A DNA stretch of 64,000 nucleotides from NCBI GenBank assembly GCA_964291445.2, contig OZ219862.1:1054001-1118000 (forward strand). The letters run 5' to 3'. Every line of letters starts with the position of its first letter. The stretch's first letter is position 1. The notes beneath the pieces are model-generated. The model was not told the DNA's origin, ran no database searches, and saw only the letters and a program-made list of their open reading frames with translations. This DNA comes from JAPOXR01 sp964291445. Its GTDB lineage: Bacteria; Pseudomonadota; Alphaproteobacteria; Rhodobacterales; Rhodobacteraceae. The translations under genes were made by a program, and so were the position numbers. Shown piece after piece: positions 9,006-18,397 of this stretch.

Positions 9006-9132
9006 ATGGATGAAATCGCCGCCATGGCAAACCCCGATCCGACGTTTGTGGTCCGGACGACCGAGGCCGGGGAATTGTCCAGCCCGTTGCCGGGGTGTAT
9101 TGCCTTGCCGAGTTGCAGGGAGGCACCATTCC

Positions 9133-9702
9133 ATGAATTTGGCTGACGCCAAGAAGCAGGCTCGCAAGCGCGCCGTCAGGCACCGGGCAGGAACGAGAAG
9201 CAATGACGGCGAATCGCTCGCCGTTACCAGGCTTGCGACTGCACTGAAGGGGATTGCAGCAACCGGCCCGGTCGCCGGTTACTTGGCCATTGGCTCGGAA
9301 TTGAACCCGGTTGCCGCCATGGCCGAACTTGCCAGCAAGGGACGATGTGTTGCCGTGCCGGTGGTGGATGGACCCGGCAAGCCGCTGAAATTCCGGCAAT
9401 GGCACCCGGATTCGTCACTGGTGAAGGCCGAATACGGGATATCCGTTCCCGATTCGGGAGACTGGGTTCAGCCCGAGATCCTCGTGGTTCCCCTCCTGGC
9501 ATTCGACCGGCGGGGGTTCCGCCTGGGATATGGCGGGGGATTCTATGACCGGACCCTCGCCAGGCTGCGGAAGACGGGGCCGGTGGTTTCCATTGGCCTG
9601 GCATTCTCCAGCCAGGAGCTTGACCACGTCCCGACGGAACCGTTTGACCAACCACTCGACATGATTGTAACCGAATGCGGTGTTGCCGAGCTGGGCAACT
9701 GA
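9133..9702 (+). CDS. 5-formyltetrahydrofolate cyclo-ligase
   Basis: This 189-residue protein runs from ATG 9133 after a GGGAGG stretch. The C-terminal phosphate-binding motif GYGGGFYDRTL is diagnostic of the family, as is the preceding DRRGFRLG. The N-terminus is rich in Lys/Arg (KKQARKRAVRHR), as usual. The enzyme uses ATP to convert 5-formyl-THF to 5,10-methenyl-THF in the cytosol, which links to folD in the same window. It is followed after 27 bp by the YmdB-like gene, probably in one transcript. Confidence 0.9.
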   Translation: MNLADAKKQARKRAVRHRAGTRSNDGESLAVTRLATALKGIAATGPVAGYLAIGSELNPVAAMAELASKGRCVAVPVVDGPGKPLKFRQWHPDSSLVKAEYGISVPDSGDWVQPEILVVPLLAFDRRGFRLGYGGGFYDRTLARLRKTGPVVSIGLAFSSQELDHVPTEPFDQPLDMIVTECGVAELGN

Positions 9703-9729
9703 GCCCGAACCCACGCAGGCAGGACCCAA

Positions 9730-10548
9730 ATGCGCATTATGTTTCTCGGTGACATCGTCGGCAGATGTGGGCGCGACGCGGTGACCTCCTGGGTGCCGCG
9801 GGTTCGTGAAGTGTTGAATCCGGATTTCGTCGTTGCCAACGGGGAAAACGCCACGCAGGGCAATGGCATCACCCTCGCCCACGCCAAATCCATCCTGGCA
9901 TCCGGTGTCGATTGCATTACGCTCGGCGACCATGCTTTCGACCAGCGGCCACTGATGTCGGAGATCGATCGTGAACCCCGGCTCCTGAGACCGCTCAACC
10001 TGTCCAGCCACGCGCCGGGAAATGGTCATGGAATCTTCACCGACAGTCGCAACCGGAAACTCCTGGTTGTCTCGGCGCTTGGACGGGTCTTCATGAAGTC
10101 ACCGTATGACGACCCCTTTGCCGCGGTCGGAAAGCTGCTGTCAGCCCATCCCATCGGTGCGTCGGTCCATGCTGCACTGGTTGACTTTCATGCCGAAGCC
10201 ACCTCCGAAAAGACGGCAATGGGCTTTCACTGCGACGGACGGGCCACCATGGTGGCCGGCACGCATACCCATATTCCCACCTCGGACTGGCGAATCCTTC
10301 CCGGCGGAACCGGCTATATCTCGGATGTGGGAATGTGCGGGGATTACCATTCGGTCATCGGCATGCAGAAGGACGAACCGGTTGGCCGGTTTGTCACCGG
10401 GCTGTCCAGGGCACGATTCTCGCCGGCAACCGGCGAGGCAACCCGTTGCGGGGTGTTGGTCGACTCGGATGATGCTTCCGGGCGCGCCACCCGGATAATG
10501 CCGATCCGCGTTGGCGGACCGATCCCGCAATCGCTCCCCGAAGACTGA
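9730..10548 (+). CDS. TIGR00282/YmdB-like metallophosphoesterase
   Basis: The 272-residue protein opens with MRIMFLGDIVGRCGRD and has NGENATQGNGIT and a downstream GTHTHIPT block. These are the metal-binding motifs of the YmdB-type calcineurin-like phosphoesterases, some of which hydrolyse 2',3'- or 3',5'-cyclic nucleotides. It follows the cyclo-ligase gene at 27-bp spacing, a common arrangement in alphaproteobacteria. It precedes the glycosyltransferase by 14 bp. Length is normal for the family. Confidence 0.88.
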   Translation: MRIMFLGDIVGRCGRDAVTSWVPRVREVLNPDFVVANGENATQGNGITLAHAKSILASGVDCITLGDHAFDQRPLMSEIDREPRLLRPLNLSSHAPGNGHGIFTDSRNRKLLVVSALGRVFMKSPYDDPFAAVGKLLSAHPIGASVHAALVDFHAEATSEKTAMGFHCDGRATMVAGTHTHIPTSDWRILPGGTGYISDVGMCGDYHSVIGMQKDEPVGRFVTGLSRARFSPATGEATRCGVLVDSDDASGRATRIMPIRVGGPIPQSLPED

Positions 10549-10562
10549 CATCACGCCTGCCC

Positions 10563-11264
10563 ATGCTTGCTCCGCTCTCGGTCATCGTCCCGACGCTCAA
10601 CTCGGCAGGCTGCCTGCCGGGACTTGCAGATTGCCTGGTCGAGGGTGTCCGCAAGCAGATGATTCGGGAGCTGATCATTTCCGATGGGGGATCCGGAGAC
10701 AGCACCGAGGCGATTGCCGACGGGTTGGGCGCCAGGTTCATCAGGGGAGGTGCCAGCCGGGGCAGGCAACTGGCAGCCGGCGCCCGGATTGCCGGAGGCC
10801 GGTGGTTCCTGTTTCTCCATGCCGACACCGTCCTGGCGACCGGATGGTCGGAGGATGTCGCCTGGCACATGACCCACAGGCCGGCACTGGCCAGCCATTT
10901 CCGCCTCGGATTCATCGGTGGCGGGTTTTGCGCCGGCTTCGTCGCCGGTTGGGCGAATTTCCGGTCGATCATCCTGGGCCTGCCATATGGCGACCAGGGA
11001 TTGCTGATTTCGCGCCAGCAATACGAGCAATCCGGAGGATATCCTGACATACCGCTCATGGAAGACGTGGCAATCGCCCGGGCATTGCGAAAACGCATCC
11101 GTCCGATGAACAGCACAATCCTTACCGACCCCCGCCGCTACCAGGAGGAAGGCTGGCTGATGCGAGGATCGCGCAATCTGATCACACTGATCCGCTACCT
11201 GCTGGGCACCTCGCCGGCGACACTTGCCCGGGGCTACGACCGCAGGCAGGACAAAACCCGATGA
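10563..11264 (+). CDS. TIGR04283-type (arsenosugar/rSAM-associated) family 2 glycosyltransferase
   Basis: The 233-residue protein begins LSVIVPTLNSA and has IISDGGSGDST, GASRGRQLAAGA and WFLFLHADT (the metal-binding DxD equivalent is HAD). This combination is that of the small GT2 proteins annotated as arsenosugar-biosynthesis or rSAM/selenodomain-associated transferase 2. The C-terminus (DPRRYQEEGW) is also typical. The usual TIGR04282 partner and radical SAM gene are not adjacent, so the substrate is unknown. It sits 14 bp after the YmdB-like gene. Confidence 0.78.
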   Translation: MLAPLSVIVPTLNSAGCLPGLADCLVEGVRKQMIRELIISDGGSGDSTEAIADGLGARFIRGGASRGRQLAAGARIAGGRWFLFLHADTVLATGWSEDVAWHMTHRPALASHFRLGFIGGGFCAGFVAGWANFRSIILGLPYGDQGLLISRQQYEQSGGYPDIPLMEDVAIARALRKRIRPMNSTILTDPRRYQEEGWLMRGSRNLITLIRYLLGTSPATLARGYDRRQDKTR

Positions 11265-11304
11265 ATTGGCGCGGCGATCCGTGTTCCGGAGGGAGGCACG
11301 CAGG

Positions 11305-12504
11305 ATGAACTTGAACAGGGGCAGGTCCCACGTGGCCATTCCGGGGCCATCCGTCATCCCCGACCAGGTGCTGCAGGCCATGCACCGTGCGGCTCCGAAC
11401 ATCTATTCTGCCGATCTTGAGCACATGGTGCATGGATTGCTGGACGACCTCGGTGCCGTGGCCGGAACCGAGGGTCATTCAACGATCTACATCTGCAACG
11501 GGCACGGCGTCTGGGAGGCGGCCCTGTCAAACACCATGAGTTCGGGCGATCGAGTCCTGGTCCTGGCTACCGGCCTCTTTGCCCAGGGATGGGGCGGGTT
11601 TGCCGAAAACATGGGAGTGTCGGCCGAATACATCGATTTCGGTCCACGCGGCACCATTGATGCAGGAAGGGTCGCCGACCGCCTCGCCCGCGATCGCCAT
11701 CACGAGATCAAGGCGGTGATTGCCGTTCAGGTTGATACTGCCAGCTCGGTTCGCAACGATATTGCCTCGCTGTCGGAAGCAATCGGATCCACCGGTCATC
11801 CCGCCCTGCTGATGGTCGACTGCATTGCCAGCCTCGCCTGCGAGCGGTTCCTCATGGATGAGTGGGGCGTGGATGTCATGATCGCCGCCAGCCAGAAGGG
11901 ATTGATGACGCCGCCCGGACTGGGATTCATGTTCTTCAATGACCGCGCACGCGAAATGAGTCGTTCGGCCGGATTGCGCACCCCGTACTGGGATTGGGAG
12001 CGACGGGTGGACCCGGACGAGTTCTACATGATCTTCTGCGGCACCGCCCCTACCCATCACCTGTTCGGACTGCGAAAGGCACTGGACATGATCCTGCATG
12101 AGGAAGGCCTGGAAGCCATCTGGCGGCGGCATGCCAGGCTGGCGGGTGCGGTCTGGGCGGCGGCGAACAAATGGGGCGAGAATGGCTCCATCGCCCTGAA
12201 TATTGCCGACCCCCGGCACCGGAGCCATGCGGTGACGACAATAGGAGCCGACGCACCATACGGACGATTGCTGCGGGGCTGGACCGAGAACAATGCCGGC
12301 CTGACCCTCGGTATCGGCCTGGGCATGCGCTCCCCGGAGGATCCGGATGCATCCGGGTATTTCCGCATCGGCCACATGGGACATCTGAATGCGCACATGA
12401 TCCTCGGCGCCCTCGGCGCAATCGAGGCCGGCCTTGACGCAATCGGCTGCCAGCACGGAAGCGGCGCACTCGAAGCCGCCGCCCACATCTGCAGCAAGGA
12501 CTGA
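11305..12504 (+). CDS. Class V aminotransferase, alanine/serine-glyoxylate type
   Basis: ATG 11305 follows GGAGGGAGG at about 9 nt and gives 399 residues. The PLP lysine lies in ASQKGLMTPPGLG, and the aspartate stacking on the cofactor lies in MVDCIASL. The N-terminal HVAIPGPS and late HMGHLN motifs fit the alanine-glyoxylate/serine-glyoxylate transaminase group. The likely reaction is transfer of an amino group to glyoxylate; the donor cannot be told from sequence. It is preceded closely by the glycosyltransferase gene. Confidence 0.87.
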   Translation: MNLNRGRSHVAIPGPSVIPDQVLQAMHRAAPNIYSADLEHMVHGLLDDLGAVAGTEGHSTIYICNGHGVWEAALSNTMSSGDRVLVLATGLFAQGWGGFAENMGVSAEYIDFGPRGTIDAGRVADRLARDRHHEIKAVIAVQVDTASSVRNDIASLSEAIGSTGHPALLMVDCIASLACERFLMDEWGVDVMIAASQKGLMTPPGLGFMFFNDRAREMSRSAGLRTPYWDWERRVDPDEFYMIFCGTAPTHHLFGLRKALDMILHEEGLEAIWRRHARLAGAVWAAANKWGENGSIALNIADPRHRSHAVTTIGADAPYGRLLRGWTENNAGLTLGIGLGMRSPEDPDASGYFRIGHMGHLNAHMILGALGAIEAGLDAIGCQHGSGALEAAAHICSKD

Positions 12505-12947
12505 CCTGGGGGAATTGCCGGCAAACCGCCAATCCCGACGCCGGTGTCAACCGCAGCAGACGGGCCGGTAGAACGAAAGCAAAAGCCGCGCAGGCCCGAT
12601 GCAAGCCCCCGACCAAGGTTGCCGGAACGTTATGTTGCGTAGAGTTGCCCGGCAACGTTGCATGGTCTGGACCTCAGGCGCCGCCGCAACATAACCCGAA
12701 CGCAGCAGATGCCCTATAGGAATTGGCTTCTCCTGGATTCCGGGATACTCGCAGGAAATTCCTGGAGGCCGCAGGAGCGACTCCGGGTTCACTTCAACCG
12801 AATTCTGCCGTCTGCCCGAAATCAGGCAAGCCAGGCCGAACTCGTCGGCTCCGGGCACACTGCCCTCTAAACGTCCCCTTCCCGGGCGAAATGCGAGCCG
12901 CCGCCGGGATCCAGGCAAGTCATGTAGCCACCCTCGCCGCCTGGCGG
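12505..12947. other. Intergenic between convergent aminotransferase and valS genes
   Basis: Short open frames on both strands lack family motifs. I see no RNA gene or convincing terminator hairpin in this stretch. Confidence 0.45.
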
Positions 12948-15686
12948 TCAGGCGGCCGGTTGCAGCCTCTCGAGCGCCCTGGCCAGTGCCTCGGCTTCAT
13001 TCTCATTGCTGGTCAACCGGGACCGGGTCTCCTCGATCACCGCCTCCGGCGCGTTGCTGACGAAGCCCGGATTTGCGAGCCGCGCCTTCAGCTGATCGAT
13101 TTCCTTTCCCGCCCGTTCCAGCGATTTCTCGAGTCGGGCGGTTTCGGCATCGACATCGATGATTCCCCGGAGCGGAATGCAGAACGAGCCACCTTCAATC
13201 CAGATCGTCGCCGAGCCGGATGGCGCCTCGGAGGCCTTCTCGAGCGATTCGACCCGGGCCAGGCGCGACACCAGTTCCAGATTGCGGGTCACTGCGCCCT
13301 GGAGTTCCTCGTCAAGCTCCAGCTGCAGGAGGCTGATCCGTGCGGCCGCCGGCACCCGCATCAGCGCCCGCACCGACCTGATCTCCTCGATGAGTCGGAT
13401 CACATGGCCGATTTCCCGGTCGCACCGGTCGTCGGCCAGCTGATCGGCGGTGTAGTCCGGCCAGGCCTCGTGGATCAGCATGCCTGACCGCTCGCCGAAG
13501 CTCCAGATTTCCTCGGTAATGAATGGCATCATCGGGTGGAGCAGGATCAGGCACTGGTCGAGCACCCAGGATATCGTCTGCCGGGTCTCGGCGAGGAGGG
13601 CGTCGTCTTCCGATTTCAGCATTTCCTTGGAAAACTCGAGATACCAGTCACAGACCGTTCCCCAGACGAAGGAATAGAGCCTCTCGGCGGCATCGTTGAA
13701 CCTGAATGCCTCCAGCGCCGCGTCGGCTGATTCCCGGGTCCGGCCAACCTCGCCGACGATCCACCGATTGACACGATCGGAGACCCGTTCCGGCGAATAC
13801 CCGTCCTGCATCCGGCACTGGTTCATTTCGGCAAACCGGGCGGCATTCCACAGCTTGGTGCCGAAATTCCGGTAGCCAGCCACCCGGTCCTCGGACAAAC
13901 GGAGGTCCCGTCCCATGGCGGCCATCGATGCCAGGGTGAACCGCACCGCATCGGCGCCGAACTTGTCAATCAGGTCGATCGGGTCGATGACATTGCCGAG
14001 GGATTTCGACATCTTCCGACCGAACTTGTCGCGGACGAGGGCGTGGACATAGACGGTGTGGAACGGTTTGCGGCCGACCACGGCATGCTGCATCATCATC
14101 ATGCGGGCCACCCAGAAGAAGATGATGTCAAACCCGGTGACCAGGACGTCGGTCGGAAAATAGCGGGCCAGCTCCTCGGTGCTGTCCGGCCAGCCGAGGG
14201 TGCCGATCGGCCACAATCCCGACGAGAACCAGGTATCGAGCACGTCCGGATCACGCCTGATGGCCCGGCCTTCGGCCTGGGCGGCCGCCTCCTCCTCGGT
14301 GACCGCACAATATTCGTTGCCGTCATCATCATACCAGACCGGTACCTGGTGTCCCCACCAGAGCTGGCGCGAAATGCACCATGGCTCGATGTTTTCCAGC
14401 CAGTTCAGGTAGATGTTCTCGTATTGCTCCGGATGGATCCGGGTCTCCCCTTCCCGAACCGACGAGATCGCCGGACCAACAATCCTGGCGGTATCCACGA
14501 ACCACTGATCGGTCAGGTAGGGCTCAATGGCGACCTTTGACCGGTCACCATGGGGAACCGGATGGCTGTCATCCTCGACCTTGTCCAGCCAGCCCCCGGA
14601 TTTCGCCAGCTCGACGATCCGCTCCCTGGCCCGGTAGCGGTCGAGACCGTCCAGCTCGAGAACCTCGTCCGAAACGTCACAGCCGTCGAGGAATTCGTCG
14701 TTGTCCCTGAGCATCATCTCGGCACGCGGGGTCATGACATTCACTGCCGGAAGCCCGGTTCGCTGCCCGACTTCCCAGTCGTTGAAATCATGGGCCGGCG
14801 TGATCTTGACCGCACCGGTCCCCTTTGTCGGGTCGGCATGCCTGTCGGCGACCACCGGGATCGAGCGGCCAACCAGCGGCAATTCGACCCTGGCTCCCAC
14901 GAGGTGCCGATACCTGTCATCCTCCGGGTGGACGGCAACGCCGGTATCTCCGAGCATCGTCTCCGGCCGGGTGGTCGCCACCACCAGATAGCCACGCTCC
15001 TCCCAGCCGGTTGGCTTGCCATCCTCGTCGAAGTCTGACCGGATGACGGTAGGTCGCACCGCCCGCCAGCGGATAACGAAGATGCCACAGCTTGCCTTCG
15101 ACGGTGATCTGCTCGACCTCGATGTCGGATATCGCGGTTTCGAAATGCGGATCCCAGTTGACCAGCCGCTTGCCGCGGTAGATGCAGCCATCCCGGTACA
15201 GGTGGACGAACACCTGCAAAACTGCATCGTGAAAGCCGCGATCCATGGTAAACCGGTTCCGGGACCAGTCGCAGGAGGCGCCCAGCCGCTTGAGTTGGTG
15301 AATGATTGCACCGCCCGATTCCTGCTTCCATTCCCAGACCCGTTCGAGGAAGCGCTCCCGTCCCATCTCCGGCGCGAAGGCTCGCCCTTCTCGGCCAGTG
15401 ATCGCTCCACGACCATTTGCGTTGCAATGCCTGCATGGTCCTGTCCGGGTTGCCACAACACGTCCATGCCCTGCATCCGCCGCCAGCGGATCAGGATGTC
15501 CTGGATCGTGTTGTTGAAGGCATGCCCCATATGCAGGACGCCGGTGACATTCGGCGGCGGAATCAGGATGCAGTACGACTCGGCGCCAGCCCGTGCGTTG
15601 GCGCCGGCCCGGAACGCCTCGCCTGCCTCCCATTCCCGGTAGATGCGATCCTCGGCCGCGGCCGGATCAAAATGCTTGTCCATCAT
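12948..15686 (-). CDS. valS: Valyl-tRNA synthetase with two compensating frameshifts
   Basis: From ATG 15686 the frame is open for about 912 codons and carries class I signatures: HMGH (in VLHMGHAF) and KMSKSLGN. Residues between about 15368 and 15045 do not resemble ValRS in this frame. The next frame over the same interval reads normal ValRS sequence (MGRERFLERVWEWKQESGG ... LVNWDPHFETAISD). So one indel near 15368 (GG in CGCCGGAGATGG, where GGG would be expected) and a second near 15034-15050 restore frame. As read, about 105 residues of the catalytic/editing junction are scrambled. valS is normally essential, so sequence error or a second valS elsewhere should be considered. The C-terminal coiled-coil is intact. 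Confidence 0.9.
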   Translation of the reverse strand: MMDKHFDPAAAEDRIYREWEAGEAFRAGANARAGAESYCILIPPPNVTGVLHMGHAFNNTIQDILIRWRRMQGMDVLWQPGQDHAGIATQMVVERSLAEKGEPSRRRWDGSASSNGSGNGSRNRAVQSFTNSSGWAPPATGPGTGLPWIAAFTMQFCRCSSTCTGMAASTAASGWSTGIRISKPRYPTSRSSRSPSKASCGIFVIRWRAVRPTVIRSDFDEDGKPTGWEERGYLVVATTRPETMLGDTGVAVHPEDDRYRHLVGARVELPLVGRSIPVVADRHADPTKGTGAVKITPAHDFNDWEVGQRTGLPAVNVMTPRAEMMLRDNDEFLDGCDVSDEVLELDGLDRYRARERIVELAKSGGWLDKVEDDSHPVPHGDRSKVAIEPYLTDQWFVDTARIVGPAISSVREGETRIHPEQYENIYLNWLENIEPWCISRQLWWGHQVPVWYDDDGNEYCAVTEEEAAAQAEGRAIRRDPDVLDTWFSSGLWPIGTLGWPDSTEELARYFPTDVLVTGFDIIFFWVARMMMMQHAVVGRKPFHTVYVHALVRDKFGRKMSKSLGNVIDPIDLIDKFGADAVRFTLASMAAMGRDLRLSEDRVAGYRNFGTKLWNAARFAEMNQCRMQDGYSPERVSDRVNRWIVGEVGRTRESADAALEAFRFNDAAERLYSFVWGTVCDWYLEFSKEMLKSEDDALLAETRQTISWVLDQCLILLHPMMPFITEEIWSFGERSGMLIHEAWPDYTADQLADDRCDREIGHVIRLIEEIRSVRALMRVPAAARISLLQLELDEELQGAVTRNLELVSRLARVESLEKASEAPSGSATIWIEGGSFCIPLRGIIDVDAETARLEKSLERAGKEIDQLKARLANPGFVSNAPEAVIEETRSRLTSNENEAEALARALERLQPAA

Positions 15687-15913
15687 CGCTGCATGGTTCC
15701 TGGTCAGGCTGCCTGCTTGGTGACCGGACACTTACTGAATGCGGAGCGGATTTTGAAGGCATCAAAGCCGGCCGCCGGAGGCGCCGTCTGGAGCAGCCGG
15801 CCATGACAAATATCTTGTCAACAATCCGCCTTGCTCCTATCGAATGGCCTGGTCCACATCCGGACGATACCAGCATCCGAACCCGGAGTCGCGGGGCATA
15901 CCACAGAGCGGAC

Positions 15914-18211
15914 ATGATGAAATTTGGCGTCAACCAGCCCGTCAGGCGCAAGGAAGATGTGCGGCTCCTCACCGGGGAAGGCAACTACATCGATGACATT
16001 CCGCCCGCGGGCGCGCTGTTCGTGCAGTTTCTCTACTCGCCGATCGCCCATGGCCGGATCATCTCGATTGACACCGACGCCGCCCGGTCATCAGCGGGCG
16101 TTCATGCCGTCTATACCGCCGCCGACCTCGTTGCGGCCGGCATGCGCAACCGGATGGCCGCCGGAATTCTCGAACTCGCCGATGGCAGGATGGCCGCCAA
16201 CCCGCCCCGCCCGGTCATGGCCGAAGACAGGGTGCGATTCGTCGGCGAAGCCGTGGCGATGGTGGTTGCCGACACGATGGACCAGGCCCGGGACGCGGCA
16301 GAGCTGATCGACCTGGACATCGACGAATTGGAGCCACACCTGGCCGTTGATGCGGGCGGCGAGACCATCCATCCTGAGGCGCCCGGCAACCAGGCATTCG
16401 ACTGGCGGCGCGGTGATGAGAGGGCGGTCGAATTGGTCTTCAACTCGGCACCGCACGTGGTCTCGATACGGGTGGACGATACCCGCATCATCGCCAATTC
16501 GATCGAGCCGCGCGGCTGCAATGCGGAGTGGGTCGACGGCCGGCTGCACTATGCCGTCAACGGCCAGGGGGTCTGGAAGCCGCGGGACGAGTTGAGCGAG
16601 GTTCTCGGGATCGGGACGTCGCAAATCCGGGTCGTGACGCCGGATGTTGGCGGCGGATTTGGCATGAAGGCGTTCTGCTACCCGGAAAATTTCGCCGTCG
16701 CCCAGGCGGCGCGCATGCTCGGGCGGCCATTGCGCTGGATGTCGACCCGCTCCGAAGCGATGCTGACCGACAATTCCGGCCGGGATCTGTATTCCAGGGT
16801 CGAGGCGGCCTTCGACGACGACTACCGGTTCCTGGCCTACCGGGTCTCGACCAGGTGCAACCTGGGCGCGCATAATTCCTTCTACGCGCAATTCATCCAG
16901 ACCGAGCTGTCGGAGAAGGTTCTCACCGGGACCTACGACATCCCGGAGGTGTTTTTCCGGGTCCGTGGATTCTACACCAACACCACGCCAGTCGATGCCT
17001 ATCGCGGTGCCGGGCGGCCGGAAGCCATCTACATGCTCGAGCGGCTGATGGATCGGGCCGCCCGTGAATTCGGCATCAGGCAATCGGAATTGCGGCGGCG
17101 GAACTTCATTGCACCGGACAAATTTCCCTACCGCAATTTCGGCAAGGAGGTGTTTGATGTCGGCGAGTTCTCGAAGGTACTGGACCGGGCGCTGATCGAG
17201 GCCGATCTTGCCGGCTTCCCGCACCGCCGGTCGGCAAGTGTCCGGAATGGCAAGCTGCGGGGAATCGGGCTGTGCTATTACATCGAGGCGATCCTCGGCG
17301 ACCCGGGCGAGGCCACCCGGATCGAATTTGCCGTGGACGGCATGGTCGACCTGCATGTCGGAACCCAGTCCAACGGCCAGGGACACGAGACCGTCTTCTC
17401 CCAGATCCTGCACCAGCGATCGGGAATTCCGTTCGAGAACATCCGTGTGGTCCAGGGCGACAGCGATCGGGTCGGCTCCGGCGGCGGCACCGGCGGCTCC
17501 CGGTCAGTCACCGTCCAGGGGGTGTCAATCAACGCCACCACCGACAGGCTGGTGGCGAATTTCATCCCATTCATCGCCGAGGAATTCGATGCGGCCGAAG
17601 ACCAGGTCACATTCGACGAGGGCGCGTTCCGGATCGGTGGAACCAACAGTTTTGTAACATTGCAGGCGGCGGCCAAGATCGCCCGAACACGGGGACGCAC
17701 CGACCTGGTCTCGTTCCGACACCATGAGGAGCTGCCAGGGCGGTCCTATCCGAACGGACTGCATGTGTGCGAAGTCGAGATCGACCCCGACACCTGCCGG
17801 CTGAAAATCTCCAGCTACACCGTGGTCGATGATCTTGGCTTCCTGATAAACCCGATGCTGGCAGAGGGCCAGGTGCATGGCGGGGTTGCGCAAGGGATCG
17901 GCCAGGTCATCCTGGAGCACGCCAGGTTTGACGAATCGGGTCAGTTGCTCTCGGGAAGCTTCATGGATTACGCCATGCCGAGGGCGGCCGACCTTCCCTT
18001 CATCGACTTTCACTCGGAGCCAATTCCATCGCCGAACAATCCGCTCGGCATGAAGGGTTGTGGCGAGGCCGGCACCATCGGTGCCATGGCCGCGGCCGCC
18101 AATGCCGTGCAGGACGCGCTATGGGATGTCGGGGTCCGGGAGGTCAACATGCCGCTCAACTCCGACAGGCTCTGGCACATGCTTGCCGACGCCCGCACCG
18201 GGACAGGCTGA
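15914..18211 (+). CDS. Molybdenum hydroxylase large subunit, xanthine/CO dehydrogenase family (form II-like)
   Basis: The 765-residue protein starts at ATG 15914 (or 15917). It has the N-terminal RRKEDVRLLTGEGNY motif, VGGGFGMK near residue 245, AYRGAGRPE near 361 and the catalytic glutamate in GCGEAG near 715. AYRGAGR is the form II signature rather than the CSFR loop of true CO dehydrogenases, so CO oxidation is unlikely and the substrate is unknown. Partner [2Fe-2S] and FAD subunit genes are absent on both sides, which is odd because the enzyme needs them. It is divergent from valS and convergent with tolC. Confidence 0.87.
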   Translation: MMKFGVNQPVRRKEDVRLLTGEGNYIDDIPPAGALFVQFLYSPIAHGRIISIDTDAARSSAGVHAVYTAADLVAAGMRNRMAAGILELADGRMAANPPRPVMAEDRVRFVGEAVAMVVADTMDQARDAAELIDLDIDELEPHLAVDAGGETIHPEAPGNQAFDWRRGDERAVELVFNSAPHVVSIRVDDTRIIANSIEPRGCNAEWVDGRLHYAVNGQGVWKPRDELSEVLGIGTSQIRVVTPDVGGGFGMKAFCYPENFAVAQAARMLGRPLRWMSTRSEAMLTDNSGRDLYSRVEAAFDDDYRFLAYRVSTRCNLGAHNSFYAQFIQTELSEKVLTGTYDIPEVFFRVRGFYTNTTPVDAYRGAGRPEAIYMLERLMDRAAREFGIRQSELRRRNFIAPDKFPYRNFGKEVFDVGEFSKVLDRALIEADLAGFPHRRSASVRNGKLRGIGLCYYIEAILGDPGEATRIEFAVDGMVDLHVGTQSNGQGHETVFSQILHQRSGIPFENIRVVQGDSDRVGSGGGTGGSRSVTVQGVSINATTDRLVANFIPFIAEEFDAAEDQVTFDEGAFRIGGTNSFVTLQAAAKIARTRGRTDLVSFRHHEELPGRSYPNGLHVCEVEIDPDTCRLKISSYTVVDDLGFLINPMLAEGQVHGGVAQGIGQVILEHARFDESGQLLSGSFMDYAMPRAADLPFIDFHSEPIPSPNNPLGMKGCGEAGTIGAMAAAANAVQDALWDVGVREVNMPLNSDRLWHMLADARTGTG

Positions 18212-18397
18212 AGGCCAATCATTTCATCCGGCCAGCTCCCGGTCCGGACGCAAGAATTGTTCCCCAGCTTCCGGGGTCCTGGATGAACGCCATACACGTC
18301 ACCCGACCAGCTCCCTGGCCCAAATGCGGCGGGATCTCACCGGCAAGGTGAACTTCCTCACGCTGGATCGCCGCCCCGGCCCAAATGCGGCGGGGCC

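Noticed and set aside
9006..9132. 6S RNA gene, which often precedes the cyclo-ligase gene
   Set aside because: The spacer is only about 127 bp and I could not see the long closing stem and central bubble. A covariance search would decide.
15030..15375. Programmed frameshifting in valS
   Set aside because: No slippery heptamer or downstream structure is evident, and two opposite shifts would be required. Indels or sequence error are simpler.
18317..18395. Two copies of GGCCCAAATGCGGCGGG 61 bp apart after tolC
   Set aside because: Only two short copies between convergent genes, with no symmetry or coding role visible; too little to call an element.
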